A stretch of DNA of 64,000 nt, from positions 15,485,501 to 15,549,500 of the forward strand of contig NC_083379.1 in the NCBI RefSeq assembly GCF_031755915.1, given 5' to 3'. The stretch's first letter is position 1. Every line of letters begins with the position of its first letter. Source of the DNA: Ziziphus jujuba (taxonomy: Eukaryota; Streptophyta; Magnoliopsida; Rosales; Rhamnaceae). The notes beneath the pieces were generated by a model. That model did no database searches and had not been told where the DNA came from. It saw only the letters and a list, made by a program, of their open reading frames with translations. A program made the translations under genes and the position numbers. Positions 35,208 to 47,127 of the stretch are shown one piece after another.

Positions 35208-36442
35208 TTAAAAAAGCCTATTCTCATTGCTCTGAACCCCACATGTTACGGGTGCTTTAGCTCTCACTTTCATCAAATACCAAATACCAGCTCCAATTCC
35301 TAACACTCCCGCTGCTGACACTGCAGAAACCGTCCCTGCCACCAACAACAACAACAACAATAATAATAATAATAATACAAAACCACATAATTAAATTCCT
35401 AATTAAAAAAAAAAAATAATTAAGCTTCTTCAACTCTTGAAAGATCATTACCTGCAATCACTCCAACACTTTTATGCTGAGAAGCACTGTGATCTGCACG
35501 CAGTTACTGAATCAGATATCTATTGTATAGGTAAAAGAGACTAGGAACGAAGGAATCAAATTAATTTAATTGATTACCTTTACAAAAAGTAGTAATATTA
35601 TTTCCTTGACCACAAAGGCACAGGAAATTCTGTGTTTGAGTATCAAATCCACATGTCCCACCTCCTTTCTTCATATCCTGACACTGAAGGCAACGAGTCG
35701 TCACCGGGATATCGAAATCAATCCTAACTCCATACTCAGGCACCTGAGCTTCATAAGGCATCTGAGCCGCTCCGTTGTTTCTCCAGTACACGCTAGTATA
35801 GCTAGCGCAGAACTTGAGCATGAGTCTAAGTGACTCAGTGGCTTTCGGATAGTATGAACAGCAAGAACTGGAACCGCCACGCAACGCCGAGCCGCAATTG
35901 GGCAAGTGCCTGCAAAGATAGCTGGAACTGTCACATGACGAGTCGCACCGCTCCGGGAACCGCTCGCAGAACATGGGCTTCGGCTCAACGATCACGTTGT
36001 CTTCGCTACAGTTGAAGAAAAGATAGTCATTTTGCGGGGACAGCGATAGATGAGTGCTCGTATCGAGGCTGAAAGGCTTCGTTGGACGAAAATTGTCGCC
36101 GTCCTGACAGTTCCACATGAAAGGATCGATGACAAGGATGTGAGGATCTGTGTAGCTTATGCTGTGAACTGGATATCTTCCCGAAGGTGTTCGGAGCTCG
36201 AGTTTTCCCAACTCGGAGCAATCCAGAATATGTCGGTAGTAAGGGCTGCCGCAGCCGTCATCGATGCCGAAAGGATACGTGATCGGGATATTGCCACAAG
36301 AGGTTCGGCAGATGCTCGCTTGAGCAGGTATAAGCTGGTAATTTAGTAATGGGAGAAGGAATGGAATAATGGTTAGAAGAAAGGAAGAGCATTGAGATTG
36401 ATGGTTTTTTGATGTGGGACTGTAGGTGAAGAGAAAATCCAT
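35208..36442 (-). CDS. WAK-like galacturonan-binding membrane protein lacking a kinase, three exons
   Basis: Exons on the minus strand: 36442-35578, 35493-35452, 35335-35208, giving 344 residues with GT-AG introns. A signal peptide covers about residues 20-43. The GUB_WAK_bind domain follows (CRTSCGNIPITYPFGIDDGC, then YYRHILDCS), then a second cysteine-rich, WAK-associated C-terminal-type part ending CGFDTQTQNFLCLCG. Exon 3 encodes one membrane helix at about 304-324 (AVSAAGVLGIGAGIWYL) and a 20-residue tail (KVRAKAPVTC to ENRLF). Family members bind pectin fragments at the wall-membrane interface. Typical WAK or LRK10L proteins continue into a kinase; here an in-frame stop follows the tail. 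Similar kinase-less GUB_WAK proteins exist in plants, so this is probably a genuine gene rather than a truncation. The junctions are my inference from splice consensus and frame. Confidence 0.85.
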
Positions 36443-37442
36443 TAGGGATAGAGGTTTGAAGGGCTTTAGACGGTTTGTGAAGTATGCTTTTGGCAGTTTA
36501 AGCAGAGCTGTGAGATGAGTAAAGCGATGTTGTGTTAATTAGGAGGGAGAAGAATCTCTTGGTGTTTACTTTAGGAGTTGTTTCTTGCTGCTTTTTTTTT
36601 TTTTTTTTTCACTTTTTCTTTTGTTTCCTCTGTTACTTGCACTTTATGTTTTGCCACTTGGTTTTGGATTTATTTGGTATAGAAGATTGAGGGAAGGAGA
36701 AGAGAATAATATGAAATCAAAGCAATGATGTTTGAGCATGTGTGTTTGGTTTTGTCCCCATGAAAAGCTAGAATTTCAGTCCCCCCACCTTAGGATCCCC
36801 ATTTCCCATCTCTTTTTCTTATAATGAATTTGGGCTTTTGGTAATGTCCAAAACTCCAAACAGACTTCTAAGCATGTACCAGAATGACGAGCTGGGCCAT
36901 TAAAACAAAAATGAGGGCTAGACTGTGTTATTGAGTGTGAAGCAAAAATACAAGAAGGAAACAGAACACAAGAACTACCCAAAAAAAAAAAAAAAAGACA
37001 ACATGCCTAAAACATGGATGGGGATCTTAAGTGTACATAATCCTTTTAATAATTTTTAAATTAGAGGACATCATATTACTAGTGTACAAGAATAGAGATT
37101 AAGAAAATGATAGAGATTAAGAAAATGAAGATAGAAATTTGTACTTTAAAAATATTATAAGTAATGCTAATTTTATTTACCAAATGATGTGGTAATATAT
37201 TAGTGATGGACAAAAAAATTATAATATAAATTCATGAAAAGTGAATTCAATAACATTTTAATTTCGTAAACAAAGTTTATTGAATAAATTTGGTGATTTT
37301 AACACTGAAATATTAACAACTGGGCCCTGAAAACCTAAACGCTTAGGATTTGGGTTACAACTCAAAAGGGCCGAGCAGGCTGGCCTTGAAAGCCTCAAGT
37401 AAAGGCTGCCTATGCTTCATACAGAAAGGCTAAGGAAAACCT
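36443..37442. other. Intergenic region upstream of the WAK-like gene
   Basis: The presumed promoter of the minus-strand WAK-like gene. It has a poly-T at 36592-36609 and a poly-A at 36980-36996. No coding sequence recognised. Confidence 0.5.
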
Positions 37443-37648
37443 AAGCCCACTAAAGAAAGGCTCTAATCCAGTTAGACAGTGAAGGAGATAATTTTTTTGG
37501 GTAATGATGGAGAATACCCAAGCCCACTAAAGAAAGGCTTTAATCCAGTTAGATAGCGAAGGAGATAATTTTTTTGGGTAATGATGGAGACGACCCAAGC
37601 CCACTAAAGAAAGGCTTTAATCCAGTTAGATAGTAAAGGAGCTAATTT
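37443..37648 (+). repeat. Minisatellite: three copies of a 77-bp unit
   Basis: Units begin AAGCCCACTAAAGAAAGGCT at 37443, 37520 and 37597, exactly 77 bases apart. They continue TAATCCAGTTAGAYAG, AAGGAG, TAATTTTTTTGGGTAATGAT. The last unit runs into a long T-rich tract and a G7. Copies differ at only a few positions. Confidence 0.92.
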
Positions 37649-39081
37649 TTTTTTTTATTTTTTTATTTTTTTTTTTTTGGGGGGGTAATGAAGGGGAAGA
37701 TCCTCTTGAGTCTTGATAATTTTATCCTATTAATTGAAGAGCTTTTTACTTGAAGAAACTTTGAAAACGATATTTTTTTTTTTTTTTGATGAATAAGAAA
37801 CTTTTGAAAGTGTTGGATACATGCCACTTAATTTGCATCATTATGTGGAATGATTTGGTTTTAAAAGAACAATGAACCGATATTCTACCAAAAAAGAATA
37901 GTAAAAATCACTATTAATTCTTGAGGTATTTTATAGTAAGGTCCCATTCTAATGGATTAAAGAAATTATTTTGAATGGTCAAAATATTCTTTTCAGAATA
38001 ACATCATTTTTTTTTCAATAAAAATGACATCATTAAGCTATTTTTATTTTAAATATAAAATATTGTACATGGTATTAATCTTACAAAAAGATAGATTTCT
38101 CTGCCAATAGGTCAAGATAGATATACATTTTTTGGGGTTGCTAGAGGCACCAAATTGTTTATAAAATTTATTTATAATTAAATACACTATTTTCCCGCCG
38201 CAACCATTGTTTAGAATGGCATTAGGGCTAATAGAAACTAAAATCCTTCACAGCGGCCTGTCAAGACTATGTAGTTAAATAGAAATTAATTTTTAGGATA
38301 AAAATCATTTTTTTTTTTTTTTGAAACAAGAATAATAAACAAGTTAAATGTTTATTTTTGTATTGCTCGATGGGCCAAGTTTGGCCAAGACGAAATTTGC
38401 ACTCCATAAAAAGTTTCACATATTGTATTTTACTTTAATCTATTCAATTAAATAATGATGGGATAGTTTCAAAACTTTTCTTGTAGTTTAAAACTTTTGC
38501 ATTCTATTTTCATTTTTTGCACAGATTTCCTTCGTAGATTGATTTTTTTAAGTTTTGCTTATTTACATTTTCATTTTTATTTTTTTGCGAAAATTCCATT
38601 TAAAATTTAATTTTATATACAATTTCTTCATTTTTTAGAACGAAATAGAAAACTGAATAAAAACATTTAAAGTGGAAAAGTATAATAAACTGAAATCGCA
38701 CTAATAAAATTCACCATCTCATTGATGTCTAAAATAAAATAATTGGATTTTATAACAACAACGTTTAAATTATAAAATTTTTAAAAATTAAATTTTTGAG
38801 CCTCTAATTGCTACCTTTTTATTGAATTGAAAACACATGCTATAGTACTTTAATTATTTTTCTCAATCCACCCATCAATTTTTATCCAATTTTATATTTC
38901 ATGCTAAGAAACGGGGGGAATTTAAAATAATATAACATTCAAACGGAAGTTTCAGCTAGAAGTGAAAATGAAGGATAAGTATGTAGAAATAAAAAATCAA
39001 ACCATAGGGAAATTTCTACAAAAAAATTAAAAAAAAAATGGAAACCCTGGATAAGAGAATATATATATATATATATATATG

Positions 39082-39119
<38 letters not shown>

Positions 39120-42100
39120 ATCATTTTAATTAATTTTATTATTTTGCATTTAGTTTTTAAATTTTAACCAGAAATCTATGATGGCTAAGGATTTAATTGG
39201 TAGGAAACACTAAACCTTATTGTTGATGGAGGGTTTGTTAATGGAAATTTCATTATAAAAAAATGAAATAAAGAGTTTATTTTATTTTATAAGAAACAGT
39301 TCTTTTCTTTTTCTTTTTTTAAGTATTTAGTTTCTTATTCAATTTTTGAAACCTTACAATGATGGATCCTCACTAACCTATAAAACAATTTTCTTGCAAT
39401 CTATTGTATATGTTTGGAGTTGTAAAATGAAATTGAAGGGAAAAACAAAAAAGAAAAAAAAGGAAACATTCATATATTTTCATGTAACATTCAAAGTTTC
39501 TAGATGATCTAATATATTTTATACCCTTATCCTTAGTATATGTTTTTAGTTTTTTTCCACACTTTTTACTGGTCAAAAATGAATTAATTCTTTTCTTTTC
39601 ACTTTTCCTTCCCTTATTAAAAGCATTCTTAATTTCAAACACATTTTTAAAATAAAAAATTTTCGATCTTATTTAATAAGATCAATTACATTTTAATACA
39701 TTTGGTTTACTTAAATCTCAGAATTATTAAGTTATATGGAATCAATTTTCGCTCACAGCCTTAACAGTATGGATATAAAAAGCATAATATATATATATAT
39801 ATATATTCATTTCCGAATAAAAATACAATAAAATTTGCAGTGCCATTCAACAAAAGCACAAAAAGGCTTGATAAAGATAAAATAATGTAACAGAAAAAGG
39901 GGCAAAAAAAAATATAGAAGATCACTTTGATCACATGGTGAGATAGTTAATTTTTAGACAAAATTAGCTGTGCACAACTGTAATCTTGTTTGGACCGTGA
40001 AAGAGTTCAAGTCTATAGCGGTGCTCCATATTACATAAAGTAAGAACATAAAAGAATTAGAATACAAAGAGAAATATATATATATATATAGATGAAATGA
40101 ATGGGGTTCGCGGTTAGGGGCCTTGAAAAGTTCCAAACAAAGTTCTATGTACTTCTTTTTGGGCATAAAATATGATATGCGTGTTACCGTGTAGTTCCGG
40201 TTGATTACTTGGTCTGCGAAAAATAAGTTGCTCCTATAAAATTCCATGCGCAAACTTTGGTGAAAAGCCAACTTGCATGGAAACCCAACCAAATCCTAAC
40301 CACGAATTTTTCATTTGTATCTCAAAAGTATTTGTCACCCCATCATGGACTTGGTCGACAAAAGCAGGTCTTCAATTTCAGACAAATCCCATGAAAATAG
40401 TATGAAACGATTCGCTTTTTTGGTTCCCCTTCCTATCCAACATCTCTCTCTATGTGTTAATATATATTACTTAAATTTATTATTATTATTATTATTATTA
40501 TATAATATTTATTAATTATATTATTTATAAACTATTCTTAGGCCGATCAGGGATTCTAATTTTAAGTCCACTATCATTTGCTAATTGTCTTTGCCCAGTC
40601 TCTGGCGCTTTTCCTTTTTGATTTTGTCTTTTGAACCGTCCAACTAGTTATATTGAATTTTTTAAACACTATATTCCATTTTCCTGTTGGTTTCTCAACG
40701 TGTCTTAGTCTGACCAGAAAATACATAGAAATATCCATCCTAGAAAAATAAAGAAACCCCCATTCTATATTCTGATTCAGTTTTGATATGTACAGATGCA
40801 GTGTTTTTCGACTGAAATGTAAGACTTGGAGAATCATTCTTTGACATGTAATTAATTAATTAGCTATTAATATTACTTTAAATAAATTCTCTTGGTGAAT
40901 TGTATATTAGTTAGTCAAGTAAAAACAATCTTTTTTTTTTTTTTAAATCATGACCTTTAGTTCCATCACTTGGATAGCAAAATGATAAAATCCAGCTCTA
41001 AGGATAAAAAATCAAAAATCAGGATTTAAGATTTAATTTTAAAAAATTCAGGTCATCTTAACCCGAACATTTTTCTAATATATTTAATATTTGAAAATTG
41101 AAATTTCAAAGCAAAAGCAGTAATTTTGCAAAATTTGGTTGGATCGGACATTATTCTTGACCTAAGACAATGGAAGTCTAACCTCGCACATGCAGTTTAA
41201 TTATGGTGATAATATGGTCTCAAGAAGGTTCAAAAACTTAAGAACTAATTTAACAAGTTAGATAGTTGTTACGTATATAAATATATAGTAATATATATCT
41301 TATATATAAATGGGAAAAAAATTCAAACTTTGAACAGGGACAGGAGAATGCTCTTCCATTTGAACCAAGTCTATTTTTTCTTTCAGGTATGACCTACTTG
41401 ACAAGAAACCCTAAGAAAGGAAAAGAATTCATCCTCAATATAATTCATCCTCTCAATATAAATTATTGTAAAACTTTTCCCTAGTTGAAAATTGTGTCAA
41501 TAAATTGCTTCATCTATATCAAATGCAGACAATATGTTAATTAAAGTAATTATTCTCATTAAGAAATTAAAATATTAAGCAATAGATCCAATACCATATG
41601 TATAAATAGAGATATAGCAAGTCAAATATAATAAAGAATAATACTAGCTGTATACGTATGCACCTCTGTTTAATAATAATTATCCCAAAACCTTAGACTA
41701 TTAAAGAGTTGACTAATAATACGTCTCCATATCAAGCCAAACACAACAAATTTTTAACTTAAGACAATTAAAACTTCAAATCCGGAAATCTTCAAAATCT
41801 AATTGTTTTTATCCGGATAATTTCTTTTACATATATATATATATATATATATATTCCACCAATCTACTATTGCAAATAATGATCAGCCAAAATCCGGATA
41901 CAAATTTGCCGTTCAGTTTGACAATGAATGATGGAAATATATATTTACATACTATTCTTGCGTCTTTCTTGCCATATAAAAAAAAATAAACAAAATAAAA
42001 ATGATATTTTTATTTTCAAACTATACATATCTTGCAGACTGTCAAGCACTTGTCGGTCATAAATGGGTTTGAAATTTAAGAGAAATCAGTTTGAACCGCG

Positions 42101-43410
42101 TAAATAGACAAAGGAAAATTGGAATCGAATAAAGGCTGAGTTGTTGGAAAAATAGACTCGACGATGACTTGTCGCACCAAGGAATTATCAAGGTTGTTGT
42201 CACCCAAAAAAAAAAAAAAAAAGCGTTGTTACCCCAAAGAAACCTTACTTTTTTTTTTTTCTTCTTCTTTTTTTTTTTTAATTTTTTTAACGGAACCCAA
42301 TGGAACGTAAGTTGGAGAAAAAAAAATGAGTTAAATTTTTATAATAAATGTGTAAAAAGTGTTATTCAACAATTTTTTTTTTTTTTGGTTGAAATAAAAA
42401 AAGTATCTTTGAACTAACTTGTGGTGTGGGTATACGAAAAATGTCTGAAAGATGTGTAGCAAATCTCATGCCCAATAAATAATAATAATAATAGTTATTA
42501 TTATTATTATTATAATAATGATGATGATCAAGAAGAAGAAGAAAAATGGCTGGTCTGCTCAATATTTTCTTAAATCCTGGCTGTCCAATTACCTAACCAT
42601 CACCAAATTTCTACGTCATGGAAGTAAGCCACGTGGGTAATATCGTATTGTCAACGAAAATCTGAGTCACCTCTGTCTTTTCCTTCTCTGCTGATTTTGT
42701 TTGCTGTTGGGTTTGAAAATCTTAGTAGTTTAATGGAGAATGGGTATTGACGTTTGGAATTTGGATGTTTCCTCTGATAAATAATGCAAACCTTTTTATT
42801 ATTATTTACTACTATAATTTATACAGCGGAAGCATCTCTGAGTCTGACGGAAATGCCAAAATTTTGATATAGAAAGAGGCTTTTAGCTTTTCAATTCCAT
42901 ATTATTAAGGAATTCATTTTTAAAATATTAAAATAAAAAATTAAATTAAATATTTTAATTAAAATTTAACATACAAAATAATAATGTATAACAAAACTCT
43001 GGTATAAAATTTGATAATTGTATTTTTAACGTTAAGTAACCAAATTTTGGTAATGGCCCACAATAATCAAATTTGTGTGGCTCACCGCCATTAATACTCT
43101 TTCTCTAATTTAATATTTAAATTATTATATTTTGTTTTTCAGCTCGTAGAAGTAGATCCTATCACATTTAATAATTTTAAAAAAATATATATCATTTTTT
43201 AATTTATATTATTAGAGAGTTAACGCAATTTTAACGTTTGCATTAATATTTATTATTGAATAACTTATACCAATATCAAATTTTAAAAACGTCAATTGTA
43301 AAATGATATTTATAATTAAAGACGCTCTAACATAAGATGTTTTGAAGTGTTTTTAATACTCCAATAAATGTAAAAAAGAAAAAAGAAAAAAAGAAAAAAG
43401 AAAACTTATG
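37649..43410. other. Gene-free AT-rich DNA
   Basis: About 5.8 kb with no recognisable gene. It has many poly-A/T tracts and a (TA)n(GA)n compound microsatellite at 39058-39117. There are TA tracts at 39788-39808 and 40075-40092, a TTA tract at about 40478-40502, a TA tract at 41829-41854, and an imperfect palindrome of AATAAT/ATTATT near 42475-42520. Open frames here are short and low-complexity. Confidence 0.6.
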
Positions 43411-43866
43411 ACCATGTTTGGCAAACAATTAAAAGGTTTTTTTAAAAACAAAAAATAAGCATTAAATGTGCTTCTAAAAGATTATGCTTCTTCAAATAAA
43501 CCCTTTAAGATTTTTAAAAATAAGTATTCAATACATTACTATAGTATAACATACCAAAGATAACTTTAAAAGTGTTTTTTATTATGTAAAATCAAACATT
43601 CTACCACTTAATAACAAAAGAGTTTCAAAAATAAATGCTTATGACTTTGTTAGGCTCCATTTGATATAGCCTGGAAAAACCCAAAAACAACTTCTAAAGC
43701 TTTAATACTGCTTTTGAGAGTATTTGGACAATTTTTAAAAAATGCTTATAGTATTCAGAAGCATTTTTAACCTAAAGTAATAGAGAGTAGTTTTTTCAAG
43801 AAGCATTTTTAGAAAAGCAAAAGAAGTAAAAAAAAAAAGTATAAACTATGCCAAATACGGTCTAAA
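43411..43866. mobile_element. hAT-like MITE relic
   Basis: Left end GACCATGTTTGGCAAAC (43410) and right end ACTATGCCAAATACGGTC (about 43846-43863) are imperfect inverted repeats, GACC.T.TTTGGCA. An inner block at 43655 (TTAGGCTCCATTTGATATAG) looks like a second, related terminus, so two elements may be nested. Non-coding. Target duplication unclear. Confidence 0.5.
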
Positions 43867-45724
43867 TTATAAATTTTTTATGTGACAAGTACTAAGAAAT
43901 GGTACAAGAGTTTTAAATTTGAATTCAAATATTAATTATCAATTTATCTAATAATTAAATCTTACGACATAAGTCTTTCTGATTTAATTAAATTAAAAAT
44001 TTCTTGATGAAAGATTTACTCTCTGCATGCGATGTTTCTTTCAAAAATCATTGTTTATACATGATTACATGTTAAAATATGCACATTTTAAAATCTCTAT
44101 ATACATTATTATCTAGCATTTTTATGAATAGTATAAACAGGTCCTGCTTAAGGCATAGGTCTCTATGGGGTCCCAAAAAAATTATATAAAAAATTATTAT
44201 ATATTGTTTTATATACTTAATTTTTCTAATAAATAATACAGAATAATATTTTTAAAAATATATAAATTTGACTTTTTTAATTATATATTAATTGTAATTT
44301 ATTATTTATATCTATACGTATTTTCTATCTTTGAAAAATAGCATCAATCAACTATTCATTATATTTTATCAAAAAATTAATTTTTTAATTTTCTATATAT
44401 GTCTTAAGTCTTTAATAATTTAAAAAAAATGTTAAAATTTTCCCAATTAAAGAGTTTTCTAATTTTATTCTTATATTTTTCTTTTCATTCACTCAACTTT
44501 TATTTAAGCTATTTAATCTTTCTCACACATATACATAATCTAAAAAAATTTTATTCAAAGCACTTTTTTTTTTCTCTCTCATAGTACCTATTACTTGTTA
44601 TTTATTTAACGATTTTATATTGTTCATTCTCACAATATGCATACATATACACACAATATATATTTATTTTCTATGAATTCATGTTTGCAGTTATCAATTT
44701 CCCAATTATATCATTGTTTATCATATAAAAATAAACTAAATATATATTTTAAGGTGTATTACCTAATTTATTTTAAAAAAGAGAATTGATTAGAACTTGC
44801 CATTTTGCATAAATAATTACCAGTCAAAAAAATATTTGTTATCAAAATTTACCTTCAATTTTTTTTTTCAAAAAAAAAACTATATATTTAAACTAAAAGA
44901 TAAATTTTAATTTAAAAAAAAATTATTAACAATATTTGATAAGACCTTTCAACAAATTTTTGCCTACAGCCTCACTTAGAGATTGAGATGGACTTGAATA
45001 TAAAAGTTTATTTAAAAAAAAAAGATAAAAAAAAAAGAAAACCTGTTAATTATTATTTTCTAATAGTTTTGCATAATTCTTTAAAAATACCATTTAGATG
45101 GGATCTAGTGTTATTTTTATTTTTTGGGAATCATGTGAGTTTTATTCTTTTGATCAATTTTTCAAATATAAGTAAACAATGTTGGATAATCTATTTATTT
45201 AGCCAAATGGAAGACATCCACAAAAATAAAATATTAAAACACAAAAGTAAAATTAAACTAAAAGAGTTCACTAATAAAATATATATATAAAAAATCATTA
45301 TCAAATCAAAAGTATAATCAAATTAAGTATTTTTTAATGGAAATATTAAGTAATAAAATATAAAAGTATGAATACTTATCACTAATAATTAGTTTTGAAA
45401 AATATTAAAAATAAAAATATACGCATACATTCCCACCAGTCTCATGAGAACTTAAAAATTATTACATAGGTTTAATTTTACTCCATTGTAAATAAATTGC
45501 AACAATCTGTTCAAAAATAAATAAAATAAAATGCAACCAAAAAAAAAAAAAAATTACAGATGGTAGCTAGTGGTTCTTACTGCTCAGTAATTAAGACTTT
45601 AGAGGTCACATAGTGGGAAACTGGACTGTCAAACGGTTCTCAACTATTTAACGGAAGAATTAATAAGAAGTGTGTGTGTCTTCGAACATTGAAAACTTTA
45701 GAATATAAACCTATACATCCGCCG
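43867..45724. other. AT-rich DNA with a possible transposon relic
   Basis: No gene. 44140-44185 (CAGGTCCTGCTTAAGGCATA, then GGTCTCTATGGGGTCCC) and 44955-44985 (TTTTTGCCTACAGCCTCACT) look like the two ends of a small DNA transposon with a weak inverted relationship (AGGC...AAAAA). The similarity to the GGGCCGGC...ATGGGGCC end at 63838 is suggestive only. The 100-residue open frame at 44988-45290 is low-complexity and not convincing. Confidence 0.35.
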
Positions 45725-45795
45725 ACTACAGATGTAACGTTCTTTTCCAAAGCTAGCATTGTCTACTTACTACAGATGTAACGTTCTTTTCCAAA
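45725..45795 (+). repeat. 27-bp direct repeat, 44 bases apart
   Basis: ACTACAGATGTAACGTTCTT plus TTCCAAA occurs identically at 45725-45751 and 45769-45795 with 17 unrelated bases between. Confidence 0.9.
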
Positions 45796-47008
45796 TATTA
45801 AATTATAAATCTAAATCTTTGATCTTTTTACATTTAAGTTGATTTTATAATTTTTTTCAGCCCAAATCAAAGATCAGGATCCAAAACATAATTTAAAAAA
45901 AAAAATGTCTTGATTTGAAACTAACTGATATTTATTTACCAAACATATATATTTTATAATTTTGTCCCTTTGCCTTTCCATACAATGATGTTTTAATGTT
46001 GAATCTCCGTTTAATAATAAAAACTATATATTTAATAACAGTATAGCTTGATGATAATTCCATCTCTCCTCTAAGTATTATATGCATGGCCACTATTTTT
46101 CAGTACGCTCCTATTGGTGCAGAATCAAACTAAATGCGTTAATACAACCCAGAAGCAGCCATGATCGTGTTCTAATTCAATTTAAGTGCAGACCCCAGAT
46201 CCAATAATTCTGAAGGGACCCATTTTTTTTTTTTTTAATTTTGTTTGAAGTATCCCACTTGTTAAAGCAAATTAAGGGTGTCCGTGAGTGTGAATCCGTG
46301 ATGGAAATATAAAAGCTTGTTAATAAATTAATTTGTACGAATATGAAGATGTTCCTTTCACATAGCTCTAATATCTAAACAAGAGTAGCTTATGTCGCTT
46401 TTCGGAATTGATGGTCATTGACTTTGTACCTTGACTTTTCCACCTTGGCGTGCTGGCTATCATATAATTAGCTACATGTAATATTATATGACCCAACTTA
46501 TTAAGTACTGGCAAAAAAGAAAAAAATAATAATAATAATAATAAAGTTCCATAAGACCAATTTCATATAATTGAGAAAAGTACGTGAATCCGCTAAAACA
46601 CATACATTAATTATTATTAAAAGCTAAAAATAACTTTGACTAGTGGCCCTAAGAAATTTTAGCCTCTTTTGTTTTTTTATATCAATTTTAGCCTTTTTAT
46701 TTTCTTAAGGGAAAAAAATGTTCTATGGTATCTTTTTGAGGGTGAATATACTTTTCTTCAAACACACTCATATGATGGGGCTATTACTTTGAATTTTTTG
46801 TCATAGTTGTACCTTCTTCAACTCGTGAGGCTGTCCGTATCCAGTTCTAAGCCAAAAAGCCAAACTAATTAGTAAGAAAGATATTTGCAGAACTTGTGTA
46901 TATCATGATTCTTGAATATTGAATGGTATAACAAGATACGTAGACAAGTAGAATATCGCATAAAGTATAGCTCTAACCCATTCTTTAATTTGGACCCACG
47001 TTTAAAAC

Positions 47009-47046
<38 letters not shown>

Positions 47047-47096
47047 ATATAAACAAAAGAAAATTTTTTCCCATACATACACTTTTGAATGGAATT

Positions 47097-47127
<31 letters not shown>

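Noticed and set aside
35570..36346. Plus-strand and alternate minus-strand frames over the WAK-like exon 1
   Set aside because: Shadows; only the 36442-35578 frame gives the GUB_WAK cysteine pattern.
37443..37648. CRISPR-like repeat array
   Set aside because: Only three direct tandem units with no unique spacers; a plant nuclear minisatellite.
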